Assembly (NCBI GenBank): GCA_000310025.1
Contig: FN649758.1
Span: forward strand, 3,883,386-3,924,540
Length of the DNA stretch: 41,155 bases
DNA from: Ectocarpus siliculosus
Lineage: Eukaryota > Sar > Phaeophyceae > Ectocarpales > Ectocarpaceae
Direction of reading: 5' to 3'
Positions within the stretch are counted from its first letter, which is position 1. Each line of letters starts with the position of its first letter. Shown here one piece after another: positions 11,276 through 22,600 of this stretch. The notes under the pieces were generated by a model. The model made no database searches, was not told the DNA's origin, and saw only the letters and a program-made list of their open reading frames with translations. The position numbers and the translations under genes were made by a program.

Positions 11276-12960
11276 ACGCACGTGCCGTCATATGAACATA
11301 GGGTGGACTGCGTGTCCTTTGATGAAAGTTTTGCTTGGGTGCTGGCGCTAGGGCTAATGCTTAGCTCGCTGCCGACAATCTCCGAAGGCGCCCCTTGAAG
11401 TTGTTTTTGCTCTTGTGTTATTAGGTTGTGGTCTCTGCGAGGGTGAAAGGGTCCCCGCAATACCAGATGGTCATACCACTACCCCAACTGCGTATCGCCG
11501 AAATCCATCCCAGGCCAGTATCTTTACCCCAAGTACCACAAGCGAATTACATGCATGTACCGTTCCAGGAACGGCAACTTGAAACATACAAAAAAATACC
11601 ATCAAAGATATACCTCATACGTCAAAAGCCTACTTACCTTACCCCCTTGAGAAAACTCAATCCGTAAAAAAACCAGAAATATTTTTGGAAAAATATCACA
11701 CAAGATTCAACATTACATCAGCGTTGCGTCTTGCAGAACAACGGACAATACCGGAAACGCGTCATCAAATCAGAATCAACAACCTCAAACAACACCGTAC
11801 CTTTCGACCTCTTGGTCAGCACATAACCATTGTTCGGAAAGTTAAAGCACATAGGCCCCAACCATATACTAATCAGCACATACCAAATCCTTTCTTCAAT
11901 ACAACATCCAGAAATACCCAGGACTGCAAAGACAGAATAACGTCCAAAAACCCAACACAAAAATGACGCTTGCAACTGTCGTTGCATTTACATCTATAAT
12001 TCTCATTCCATCGCCCCCCCCGCCCCGTGGGATTTAAATAAAGCCACTAGAAAACGGGAACAGACAATATATAGTGCAGACATCTGCCGTTATCCTAAGG
12101 CAATTCAACACCTTGTCAACGCAAAACATGAAAAGATCGTACTGCTACAAGGAGCATGGCATATGATACTTGTATGCAGTACGCCAACACAAAAGAAACC
12201 GCCCTTCCTTGTGAACATAATGATAACACACAATCTACGACAGCCAGTCAATGGTCTCATGCACCTCCATTCTGAGCCTCACTGACTTTAACCGCAGATC
12301 GCATGACACACGGTGTTCTTTCAATGTCCCAAAATACAAGTAACACAAACCTCCAAACATAAGTGCATGAAACACGATAGTATCACATCGCTACGATAGC
12401 CGACTAACGACTTCAGGCATCTCCATTCTGAACGTCGCTTGATCATCATCGCGCACGATACGACATGTTACGTTCCCCCGAAAAAAAACAATCCACACAT
12501 GACAAGAAAGTTAGCCGAAATCAAGCGGAAAAAATACAATCCCCACAACCGACCAGCCGAAATCACCATTTGGAAGCACGAGGGCACCAACCACGAGTAC
12601 AGTCACTACGACACGTCGGATCCTTCCTCCAAATAAATTATCCGACATCCACTAAACGATAGAAAGCGCACTCGCCTACACGACATCCGTGTTTCTACCG
12701 TTGGAGAAGTTTCTGCCGTTGGTGAAGAATCAAATAGAAAAACAAAAATAGGCAAACAGCCCGCCCCCCTGCTGTTGCACATAAAGGCCAGCTCGCAACG
12801 ATTTGGGCACAATCGAAGATGTAGCACCTGTTCCTCACACACCCACAAGACATCACTACGAAAGCCCAACCACTGAGCCCTTAGATCTCCTAAGCCTCAC
12901 GTGATATTCTCATCGCGAATGCGCATCACACGCTGCTACCAAAAACCTCCAAGTCAACAC
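11276..12960. other. A/C-rich, G/T-poor tract without a recognised gene
   Basis: From about 11460 to 12960 the + strand is visibly rich in A and C and poor in G, unlike its surroundings, with many ACA and CCA runs. Open frames up to 93 codons are present but lack motifs and are made of biased codons. The phrase CTCCATTCTGA occurs twice (about 12266 and 12421). It may be a decayed insert or a transcribed noncoding unit; neither is shown. Confidence 0.5.
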
Positions 12961-12963
12961 GAA

Positions 12964-12964
<1 letters not shown>

Positions 12965-13022
<58 letters not shown>
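12965..13022. repeat. (GTT)n microsatellite
   Basis: About 19 uninterrupted GTT triplets. Any poly-Leu, poly-Cys or poly-Asn frame through it is an artefact of the repeat. Confidence 0.98.
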
Positions 13023-13296
13023 TCTTCACATAAAAAAAAACATCCCGGTCTCTCTATCCAGGACCTCTTTCTGTCTGAATCTCTCCGTACTAATCCAACA
13101 CTTGACTCGGTCAATTTCCGTGGTCACAGGTTAACATACCTAGAAAAGGTATACCAAAATGAAATGGACCCCAAGGGTCAGCAGAGCGGTAGAATACAAG
13201 ATCAAAATACAATCAGAAGCAAAAATATTTTGAGCCCTCCGCTCCCCTCTACACGCTATGTATGTGAGAGGTAGAATCAAAGAAAATAAAAATGTC

Positions 13297-13445
13297 AAAA
13301 AAATAAAACAAAATAAAATAAAATAAAATAAAATAAAAGACGAGAACACCAACTCGCACAGGGGTCAGAATATCCACGAAGACAGTCTAAACGCGACGGC
13401 AAGGGGGGGGGGGGGGGAAAAAAAAAAAAACAAAAAAAAAAAACT
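13297..13445. repeat. Low-complexity block: (AAAAT)n, poly-G/poly-A
   Basis: An (AAAAT)n pentanucleotide run at about 13300-13338 is followed at about 13403 by 15 G residues joined to A runs. Such homopolymer junctions are prone to assembly error, so the length here is uncertain. Confidence 0.9.
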
Positions 13446-13666
13446 AGTCAGCTTCAATCCCCAACATGCCATGGGAAACGGGCGGCCTCTTCTCGTTTGC
13501 TCTCTTCCCTCCCTGTTTCCTTCCGCCCCCCTCCCGCGCCGTTGATTGGCGCCCAATCTAGAGGAGGCCAGCCTACAACAGGAACATGCCGCTAAAATTC
13601 TCCAAGTCACAACGAATATTCAGACGATATCACTAGGCTTAGGCTAAAGGGCAAACAAAAAAAAAA

Positions 13667-16600
13667 CTAATTCTTGCCCGTCTTCCGCTTCTTGGCGCCG
13701 CCCGTCTTACACTTGCCGGGGAGGGGGGGGGGCTTCTGGGCCTTGGGGATGGGATGCTTCAGTAGAGCGTGCTCAATCGTGGAATCCTTCGTGCAGCAGG
13801 ATTTCTTGTGGCAAACATTGATCGCCGAGAGGATTGTGAGCCAACTGATCAAAGCAGTTCAGTTGTTCGCGAGGGGGGGGGGAGTACTGCCAAAAGGCTT
13901 CATTCATGTTTGATGGAGAAGGGTAGTAGACTGGGGGCTCTGAAACAAAGCAGTTGTCTGTACGTTACATATGTTGGTAATTCAATGTCAGTCATTAGTA
14001 TTTGTACTACTGTAAACACACCACGTAGGTATTCACCTCAGGAGAATTATCGGACCATTTGGGAGAGACCATTGTCCGTTAGGATATTCTTGCTTTGTTC
14101 CTAGAGGTCGGATTAACCGCCTGCTAGCGTGACCGGGATATTGCAATGTCCCGTGTGTGTGCATCTTTCCGTGATAGCTTGGACGCTCGCCCCCCGTGGT
14201 GCTCGCCCCCACTCGATCACTCCTCTCTCTTTCCTCTTTCCTTACCTTTTGGCCAACTAAGCGCCACTTTCAACCATCAATCTGGTCTTTCAACAAGTGT
14301 ACTTAACAGTCACTCTGTGAGCCTTTGCGCACTGTCTCTACACAGTGCTTGCCACATCCAGGGATACACCTACCACAAGGTTACAACCCAACAACATATT
14401 CGCCCAACCCGTTGCTCACCTTCCGGCGGTCGACATGGTGCAGCCGGGAACCAACGGGGCAGTAACCTTCGTCGTGACCTTCTGACCATCTGCCCCCTTC
14501 TTCCTCGACGTAGAGTCGTCCATAATCGCGGTGAGCTGGGCACGACCAGCAGTGCGGGTTCCTTGAAGATCGTCGTAGCACTCCTTCCAGCACCGCATGC
14601 TACCTTGCCGTAGGTCATCCTGCTGCCGCCGTCTTTCCTCAACGCGGACACACTAGAGGCAAACTTGCGCAGTGGGGGGTCGTCGTCGTCGTCGCGGCCG
14701 CCCTCGCCGCGGCACTCCTCCTCCATATTGGCGTCTGCCCCTGCAAGTTGGAGAATCAATGCAAGTTGGAGGACAATATAGAGGTAGGTAAGGATTGGCG
14801 CATAAGTCTATTGTTATGAATATTAGTACTATTATTTAGGTCTCAAAGCCGAGAAGAAGGGCAATCGCAAGCAGTGGGAAATGTGGTCTGGTCAAGTGAT
14901 TTAAGGTGTCTAGTGTCATGACTACAGCTGTCCTTCCGACGCAAAGTCAACGCCTGACGGCACGAAAACATATAAAGGTAAAGGTTCGACACCTACCGAC
15001 CCTAACATTCCCACGCAACCAAACAAACGAAACCCATCAAAAGGGACGGCTGTTGCAATCGGTGGACCATACATGGCGGGAGCACATGCAGGGCCGGGGC
15101 CCGCACCGACGCCGGTGCCCAAAGCGAGGTTTCCCAATGACTAAGAAAACAAACAAACGCGGTGGATCTGGATACTGCTCATATCACAAGGCGAACAAAC
15201 GAACCACCATGTAATGATTAGCGTAGCGCAGTGTTCTACGGAACCGAGGATGGCGGCCCATCTATATTGAAGACCTAGTCTCTCACCGCTTGCACCCTGG
15301 GCGTCTCCAGCCGACGGCTCCCCCGTGGAGGCGGCGTGGTCGTGATTGCCGTTGGCAGAGAGGCCATCTCCACCGCCGGCCACTGCGCGCTCTAGTCGAC
15401 TGATCTCGGCCGCGTGCTCGGCCGCCTTGAGTCGGGCCTGGAGCAAACGAATTTCGGCAAGCTGCGACAGAGCAGCGTCGCGCACAGCGTGGAAATATTT
15501 TTCAAACAAGTGAACCAGGGGGGTACGTCGGCCCGAACATACGCAATGTATATTTGCGAGGCCATGCTACTTTACTCTTCGATACGCTTTCGCAACAGCA
15601 ATTTCTCTATTTTGAAAAGCTCAAGATCCTCTACACCCGTGCATGAAAATGGGACAAGCGCCGACGATAATAGTGGGACTGTCGCGTACTGTAGGTTAGA
15701 ATAATGCGTGCATGATGATGGTACACATGGAGTGTGGAAGTATCGCGGAAGATGGTACATCTTTCGCGGAAGCGAGAATGGAGAATGACGTGTGGGGGCG
15801 TAGTTAGCATTTCCATCAACGCGCACACCCAAAGTAGACGTAGCTCCACAACGAGCACGAAGGAGAGCTGCACAAAGATTGACCCTAGTGTCTGTCGACC
15901 AAAAAAAACGAGGTGAAACACTGCGGGGAACCCACCTCGTGATCCGGCACGCCCCCTCTCCCTGACCCACTCGCCGTCGAAGCCCGCGCCGTGGCCTCAG
16001 CGCCGGTGCTTCCCGCTGCAACGTTCTTCCGTTCCGTCTTCTTCTCCTCTCGTGCCTCGTGGAATTCATTCGCTTGCTGGAAGCGACGCAACCGACGAAA
16101 AAAAAATGATACGGAGTATTACATTAGTACATGTCGGCGCCTGGAAGGACGGGCAAAAAGGAACCTTGCGAAAAATACTGGGAGAGGACAGAATGGTGGA
16201 AAGGACGAGTAGGTTTGACGCGGAACCACAACGTACAACACGCAACCCATCCAAGCACGGCCAGACAAGAAACACACGGCTGCTACAAAAAAAAGTGCGA
16301 GTGTGAGGGGGGTCGCACCTGAATAGCAGCGGAGGCGGCAGAGTTGGCGGCGTGCTTCTTGATCGCTTTTCGCTCGCTCCTAGCCTTCTGTTGCTTCTCG
16401 AGTGCCGTCATAGACGCCCTCCACGCTGCCTTCGAGGCGTCCGACATCTGGCGTGCGGTGGCTGCTATCTCGGCATTTTTCTTCTTGTCGTCCTTGATTC
16501 TCGCGGCTTTGACGGCGTGGTCTTGGTCTTTCTTGCTTTTCGGGGGCTTCTTCGCACGGCCCTCTCCCGCTGCCGCAGCCCCCCCCACTCCCTCCGCCGT

Positions 16601-16681
16601 CGCCGAAGGCATGACAGCCGCTGCTTTCCCAGCAGCAGCCGCGGCCACGGCGGCGGATGCTTCTCCCCCGCCCGCCGCCAT
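13667..16681 (-). CDS. Charged, coiled-coil-like protein of unknown function, 5 exons
   Basis: Exons in transcript order: 16681-16319, 16076-15936, 15461-15287, 14740-14604, 13804-13667. These give 954 nt and 317 aa, with GT-AG junctions and matching phase. Exon 1 starts Ala/Gly-rich and then becomes a Lys/Ala-rich helix (residues about 45-121, with AWRASMTALEKQQKARSERK). Exon 2 has HEAREEKKTERK. Exon 3 begins with a heptad-like helix, LAEIRLLQARLKAAEHAAEI. Exon 4 has an acidic DDDDD run and ends MTYGK. Exon 5 ends with the basic tail GGAKKRKTGKN, which resembles a nuclear localisation signal. A nuclear or nucleic-acid-associated role is an inference. A start 15 codons upstream (16726) would be translated from the palindrome array. 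The join from exon 4 to exon 5 is the weakest part: a second plausible exon in another frame overlaps exon 4 (see findings). Confidence 0.6.
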
Positions 16682-16885
16682 CACCTCACTTTCATAAGGG
16701 TCAGCTGACAGTCGTTTCACTTTCATAAAAGTCCCTAAACTGACTGTTAGTAATGTGCACCCACCTCACTTTCATAAGAGTCAGCTGACTATTATAACAG
16801 TGTGAAAACTGACGCCTCACTTTCATAAGAGTCACCTGACCCTTATGAAAGTGAGTGAACTGACTGTCATAACAGTGAAATAACG
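16682..16885. repeat. Array of short palindromes (array 2), next to a gene start
   Basis: About 200 bp with repeated CACTTTCATAAGAGTCA-type half sites and palindromes, the same family as 10686-11275. Each site is often followed by GCTGAC or CCTGAC. The array begins at the base next to the chosen ATG (16681, minus strand) of the coiled-coil gene, so it occupies the 5' UTR or core promoter. An in-frame upstream ATG at 16726 arises from the repeat itself. Confidence 0.85.
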
Positions 16886-17061
16886 ATGACTGTCCGCAAC
16901 CGCCGGGCGGCGTAGGGGCGTCTCCTAATGCTCCCCCATAAAGGGACGCACTGCACTCCGCCAACGGCCCACTACGCTTCGGTCCGACAGCTCTGGTACC
17001 GGCCGGTGGTCAAGCATGACAAAGTCGGTTGCTCTCACGCCGCGCGTGTTACGTAGAGGTT

Positions 17062-17840
17062 GACGTATTCACCGGTGGGTGTGGCCTGGTCGCCCGTCAG
17101 GTGTGGTTGACGGTGGGTGCATGTTGCTCCACTCTTGAAACCGTTAAAGCGGATAGGCTAAAAACTTGATCTAGGTACAATAGCTGCTGGTTTCTGCCTC
17201 CGGTTTTCAGGCGCAGAGAACACAGGCATCGGTAGATATACGCAACTTGGGGTTGTACCTGTCCGATAGGGCAGGGTTCATTCCGGAGTTACATTTACCC
17301 GGGACTGTGTAGGACCCGGTGTTATACTTTTCACAACATACATGTACGCACATAAAAAATCGACGGTGTTCGTCGGGGTGTTGTACACTTTAGACAGGTA
17401 CACTGGCACTGCTTCAAGTCCCCAGGACATGTGTGGAATGCTGCCGAGAAATACTCAAACGATTTACCTTTTGGATTCGGTTCGACGGTTCTATTACCGC
17501 TAGCCTTCCGGTCTGTCGACCTGAGCATTTACCTTGCCTGCCTTTGTCGTGAGAGGGGCAATGACTGCGACTGCGACAATTGACTTCGATTTCCTTGAGG
17601 TGGTTTTCTTGCGACCATACAGTTGCTGCATGGATTGCATTGACAAAGTGACATCCGATTGGGGTTGGTGTTGCTGGTATTTACCTATTTTTGTTGAGGT
17701 TTTCTCATTTCACTCTTTGTGAATTTGTTGTAGCACGCGTTGGCGTACCTGTTGCAGTGATATGCCCATTGCATGTTTCCTATCGGGCCTTCTTCGTTCG
17801 CCCTTAAAATGAACTTCTGGCTTTTCGTGAAAATTCCTGT
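17062..17840. repeat. Dispersed repeat B, copy 2
   Basis: Second copy of the 8281-9116 repeat in the same orientation, with the landmarks GGTGGGTGTGG, TTTCTGCCTC, GGCGCAGAGAACACAG and CTTCTGGCTTTTCGTGAAA. The copies are clearly diverged, so this is an old family. No open frame is conserved between them. Confidence 0.8.
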
Positions 17841-18288
17841 CCACATGGGTCGGGCAGGCTCGTCATTGTTCGTCCTTCGAAACTGCTTCTGAATACCCAT
17901 TATACTTTGGGTTTCGTCTGGTGGGTCAGGGTTAGGGGTCAGGTACAATGAATCGATGAGTGAATCTCGACAATAGCTGCTACGGAGTGTTTTGGAACGC
18001 ATCTCTTGTGGCAAAAGTTGTGCCCGCGCGGTATGGCGTGGACTGTTGGTAGCCCTTTCCTGTCAGCACTCCATCTGCTAGCCTGCCACCAATATGCCAA
18101 GTCTCATGGTGAACAAACAGGTGCAAGAAAGTGCTTGTGCCGAGGGAAAATGTTGCCGATGGGGTTGGCTGTGCCCCGGGGCACAGATCTCCGGTCCTCA
18201 TCCGGTGTTGCACCCAGGTTCCCGAAGTGAGTACCGGTAGATGATCCTATTACCTACGTATGCACCCAAGTTCATTTTTCCCCTGTCA

Positions 18289-18298
18289 TTCTAATATG
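18289..18298. repeat. Target-site duplication, left
   Basis: TTCTAATATG directly precedes the foldback element and is repeated exactly at 19273-19282 on its other side. Confidence 0.85.
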
Positions 18299-19272
18299 GG
18301 TAATTAATACAGTGGGGTATACCCTGCGTGTTTGGGCACAAAATGGGGTATACTTTTTTTCGGTGTGGGGCGCGACACCTGACGCCGGGTAGGCGCCTTT
18401 ATACCGCCTTCTAGCCCTTCAGTCCTATGCGCCAGGTCCTTAGAAAGGACGCCCAACTTTGTTTTTTTGCTTTTCACCTACAGGAACAGGGTTAACTCGG
18501 GCCTGGAAGAGGGGAGCTCGTCGGAGGACCCCATTTTGTTCACGAAACCGTGGGGTACACCCTCCTGTCTGCTAAAAGTTTATCTAGTACCCCGTTTGGT
18601 TCACAAACGTACCCTATAATGTTCAAGGCATACCCCTTTTTGTTCAGTGGTGACGCTCCTGCGGACTGCCAAAATGGCAACCAACAACCGCAGACCACCA
18701 TATCTCCGTATCTTTGTCTGCTTGCCCCGCCGCAGACCACAACAAAGCCTGTATGTTGCATCGCAGACCACCATACCCCAATATGGTCTGTCTTCTTGAC
18801 GCGCCGCAGACCGCACAACCTGTGTGTTGCACCGCAGCCCACCATACCCCAACATCTTCTGTCGCCACACCTACGGTGTCTGCAATTGATTGTTGGTTGC
18901 CATGTTGACAGTCCGCAGGAGCGTCACCGCTGAACAAAAAGGGATATGCCTTGAACATTATGGGGTACGTTTGTGGGGGGTAGATAGATAAACTTTTAGC
19001 AGACAGGAGGGTGTACCCCGCGATTTCGTAAATAAAATGGGGTCCTCCGACAAGCTCCCCTCTTCCAGGCCCGAGTTTACCGTGTTCCTGTAGGTGAAAA
19101 GCAAAAAAAAAAGTTGGACGTCCTTTCTAAGGACCTGGCGCACGCGGTTGAAGTGCTAGAAGGCGGTATAAAGGCGCCTGCCCGGCTTCAGGCGTTGCGC
19201 CCCACACACAAAAAAAATATACCCCATTTTGTGCCCAAACACGCGGGGTATACCCCATTTTGTCAATTGCCC
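18299..19272. mobile_element. Foldback, Mutator-like non-autonomous DNA transposon (974 bp)
   Basis: Long terminal inverted repeats of about 385 bp, left arm 18299-18687 and right arm 18890-19272, are reverse complements with few differences. Termini are GGTAATTAATACAGTGGGG on the left and GGGCAATTGACAAAATGGGG on the right strand. A GTATACCCC motif recurs twice near each end. The 202-bp centre (18688-18889) holds diverged direct repeats of CGCAGACCACCATA. An exact 10-bp target duplication flanks it. Long inverted repeats with 8-11 bp duplications fit Mutator-like elements. There is no transposase, so it must be moved in trans. Family assignment is inferred; the structure is seen directly. Confidence 0.88.
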
Positions 19273-19282
19273 TTCTAATATG
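19273..19282. repeat. Target-site duplication, right
   Basis: Exact copy of TTCTAATATG found at 18289-18298, immediately after the element end. Confidence 0.85.
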
Positions 19283-19668
19283 TACCAGGCATGTCCCGAA
19301 TGGTTTGTTTGTCCGCCATCTGCCTGAATTTCCTGTCTTATGACCACTCACGCCTACCTTACAGCTAACATCCCTCGTTCGTGAGGCCTGGTTGGGTCTA
19401 CACCTTTTCCAATACACTATGGGCGTACCAGATAGAGGATGGTGTACCTCCAACATTCCAGCTGTTGTTGAGACATATTTCTCTCGCGTCGCCCCCCTCC
19501 TTGGCCAAGGTGTAAATACATTGCAGCAGTAGTTCACATCCCATTCCGAGCGACAGAGCTCGTATTTGTAGCGGCGAGACTAGCACATTACAGAGGAAAC
19601 CACACAGAGTTCGCAAAGCTACCGTGTATGATGTAGCTACTACAGGAGGTCAATGAGATGCCCGGGTC

Positions 19669-22600
19669 TCAAAGAATTCCCTTCTTGGGTGTCGACCTCC
19701 GATTCGTCGTTCTCTCCTTTCGGTTCACAAACCGGGGCCGGCGCCCCCCCGCGTCGGCCCGAGATAGCTGCATCGATACCATCGCCTTGAACGCCTTGCG
19801 GAGGTAGGCCGCTGCCGCCAGCCCTTGCGGGGTCCCCTCCAGCACCTTCACGTCGCGCGCCCGTGGAATGGATGGAAATTTGCACCCATTAATTTACCCC
19901 AACTCAGTTTTGCACATACCATATATGCGCGGGGAGTTTAACATATCAGGAGCCTCGATAGGATTCAACTTTTCCACGTTGGTTGGGTGCGGTTGGTGTG
20001 TACAAAATATCGCACGCCCCCATCCTCCTCGACGATGGTGAGAATGGATGAGAAACTGATTCGCTAGCTTTGCAGCAGTTGGTCATGCTGTAGGAATGAA
20101 ACGTGATCATCACTCTCCAGAGCGATGCCCATCATCCCAAGCATGTACGAAGTCCGCCTCAGGACAACGTGGACGATGCATTTGTTCCAAAATCAGTGAC
20201 AAAAAAAACGTTCAGCAGGAAGAGTAAGCGCAGGTGTGCGCTAATGAAGCTACAGCCGTCGTCACAATGCGTGAGGAGCTACAAGTTTAGCCGTTGAATT
20301 TTTCGGAATTCATTTCTACCCCGGTGCTGCTGGCGGAGACAGGGGGAGTACGCCTCAATTGTGGAGACGTCTGAGAATTGCAACATTTCAATCGGTGATA
20401 CGCCAATCGGTGAACCGTATCCATTTCATGCACTTTTCAGGCTTTAGCACACCAGCAAGACCGGCCCAGGGACCAGGCGCAAGCACAAGCACAAGAGCAA
20501 GATTTTTCGCGTACGCGTTGCGACTGAAGCGTTTCCTCAGGCCAGTTGACAGGCGCTGGTTCGGTGACGGAATAAAAAAAAAAGAAGAGACACGTGCGAA
20601 ACAACGGTCGCGCATTGTTTCGTGCCGCCGCCCGGGAAAACATACCTCCAGCGTGTAAGCAACGCTTTCCAAGGTGGACAGGCATTCTTTCGCCGGCTCC
20701 CGCCTGAAGCCGTAGCCGCTGACTCCCGCGCACCGAAACTTCACCGCCCTGCACAACGCTCCGTCCTCCATTGGCCCCGCCTCCCTCCCCCCCGACTCTT
20801 CCTCGCTCCCGTCCCCTCTCTCATCACCACTACCACCGCCTTCGGCCTCTCCTGAACCCCCAACGGCGGCGACGGGAACGCCACCAACGGAGGCACCCAA
20901 TTCCCTAGTCTTCTGTCCGGCGGGCGTGGTTGCCGTTGTCGGGCGGAGGAGGGAGGGGTACCTGGACAAGATCTGCTTCGCCTGCGACCAGGTGCCGTCG
21001 ACGAGCACCACCACCACCTCTCCTCCTCCTCCTCCTCCTCCTCCTGTTGTTGTTGTTGTTAGTTCTGCCGCTGCTGCGGCTGCCGCTGGTGGTGGTGGGA
21101 AGGGCTGTGCAGACGGGGCAGGTTGATCTCGGGAAGCGGCGATGTCCTGTCCACCGTGTGTCATGAAGAGAGAGGGTGAAATATTGATATGTGCGACTAG
21201 TTGGAACCGCTGATACACACCTTTTTGCAACTACAGGCGTTTCGAACAAGGGCGCTGAGTATTGCTGGCATGTGTTCTTCCTATTGCCCCAGCTTATCGT
21301 GAACCAGAAGCGAAACATCTACAACAATACCCGGTTGCTCCACAGCACTAACGACGACGACTTTCTGCGGGCACAGATACTATCAGAAAACAAATTGGGC
21401 ACCAGACAAAATGACAGTCCCACCCACAAATCGGCAATGCGACACGAACATGGAAAAACTTTCCGCGTGCTCGAGAAACATCGTTCGAGGGAGGATGTGC
21501 CGTGCTTCCCAACGTTGTCGATTGGGCACGCTCTCGTTTTTCTGTCCGCCTCTCCTGCTGTATCTCGTGGACAGGCCTGGGCCAAAGCCGCTTTGGAACG
21601 AAAGTGACAAGACGCCGGACGCTCGGCGCAAGATACACGGTTTCCACTCACACACCCGCGCCGCATACTGTCCTGGGGCAAAACGAACATGTTCCAAAGG
21701 GGATAACGAAACAGAACACCATATTTTCCGGAAAACGACAAAGAACAAAACCCTTCGGAACGACGCGCCATTCGCCCATCACAGCGGAAATCATGACAAT
21801 CATGACCTAATGCTAACGTCTGCCACCAATTCACCTCAAGGTATTCCGCACCGGGGCAGGGGAAAAGAAGAAGCGGAATGCCTGTGCTGGCGCTGTTTTC
21901 CCGCTCCGAGGAAATTTCCGAGACGCGTTCTGGAGAACGGTATATTGCCACCTCGACGCCGAGGGCTTTCCTGAGGTCTTGCTCGCTGTAGTCGTACCGC
22001 ATGACCACGCGGGTGCAGTTGGCGAGGCAGTGGAGGACCAGAGGAACGGTCCCGGTGACACGCCTGATGAAGAAAATGGGAAAAATGACGGAAAACATCG
22101 GTTTGGGCCGCGTGTTGTGCACAGCGTTTGGCTTCCAAAACCTCCAAATTCCATTTTTTTTCCTCGGCCGCAAAATTGAGGTCCAACGGTCTACGTATTT
22201 GGAAATTCGGAATCTTTGGAAGAAAAATCACTGTGTATAAAACTGCGCCTGTTAAAAGTGCGAGCCTCCCTCGGAAATCGATTTTCGAACACAGACGGTG
22301 CACCAGGAGAAACGTGCAGTGAAGGGCGATATTGGCTAGGTTACACTGAAGGCGCTAGGTGGCGAATTTACAACCCCTTTTTCCCTGCCTGATGAGCTGT
22401 GCGGGGTGGTGATGCATGTTCTCCGAGTCTGGGATCCACAACAACGCTAGACCGTGACGAGCTCACTTCTTAGTTTCCGCTGGATGTTGCAATATTACGA
22501 ACCGAGTAGACGTTGGCATGGCTTCAGCCGGCAAGGAAGAGCACAGGCACATCTGTCACGATCGACAATCGGGCAGAGGGAAAAGATGATGCGGGCGGAG

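Noticed and set aside
12926-13134. Poly-Leu / poly-Cys / poly-Asn frames
   Set aside because: Pure consequence of the (GTT)n microsatellite.
18540-18958. Overlapping open frames of about 100 codons on both strands
   Set aside because: They lie inside the foldback element and mirror each other because the arms are inverted repeats.
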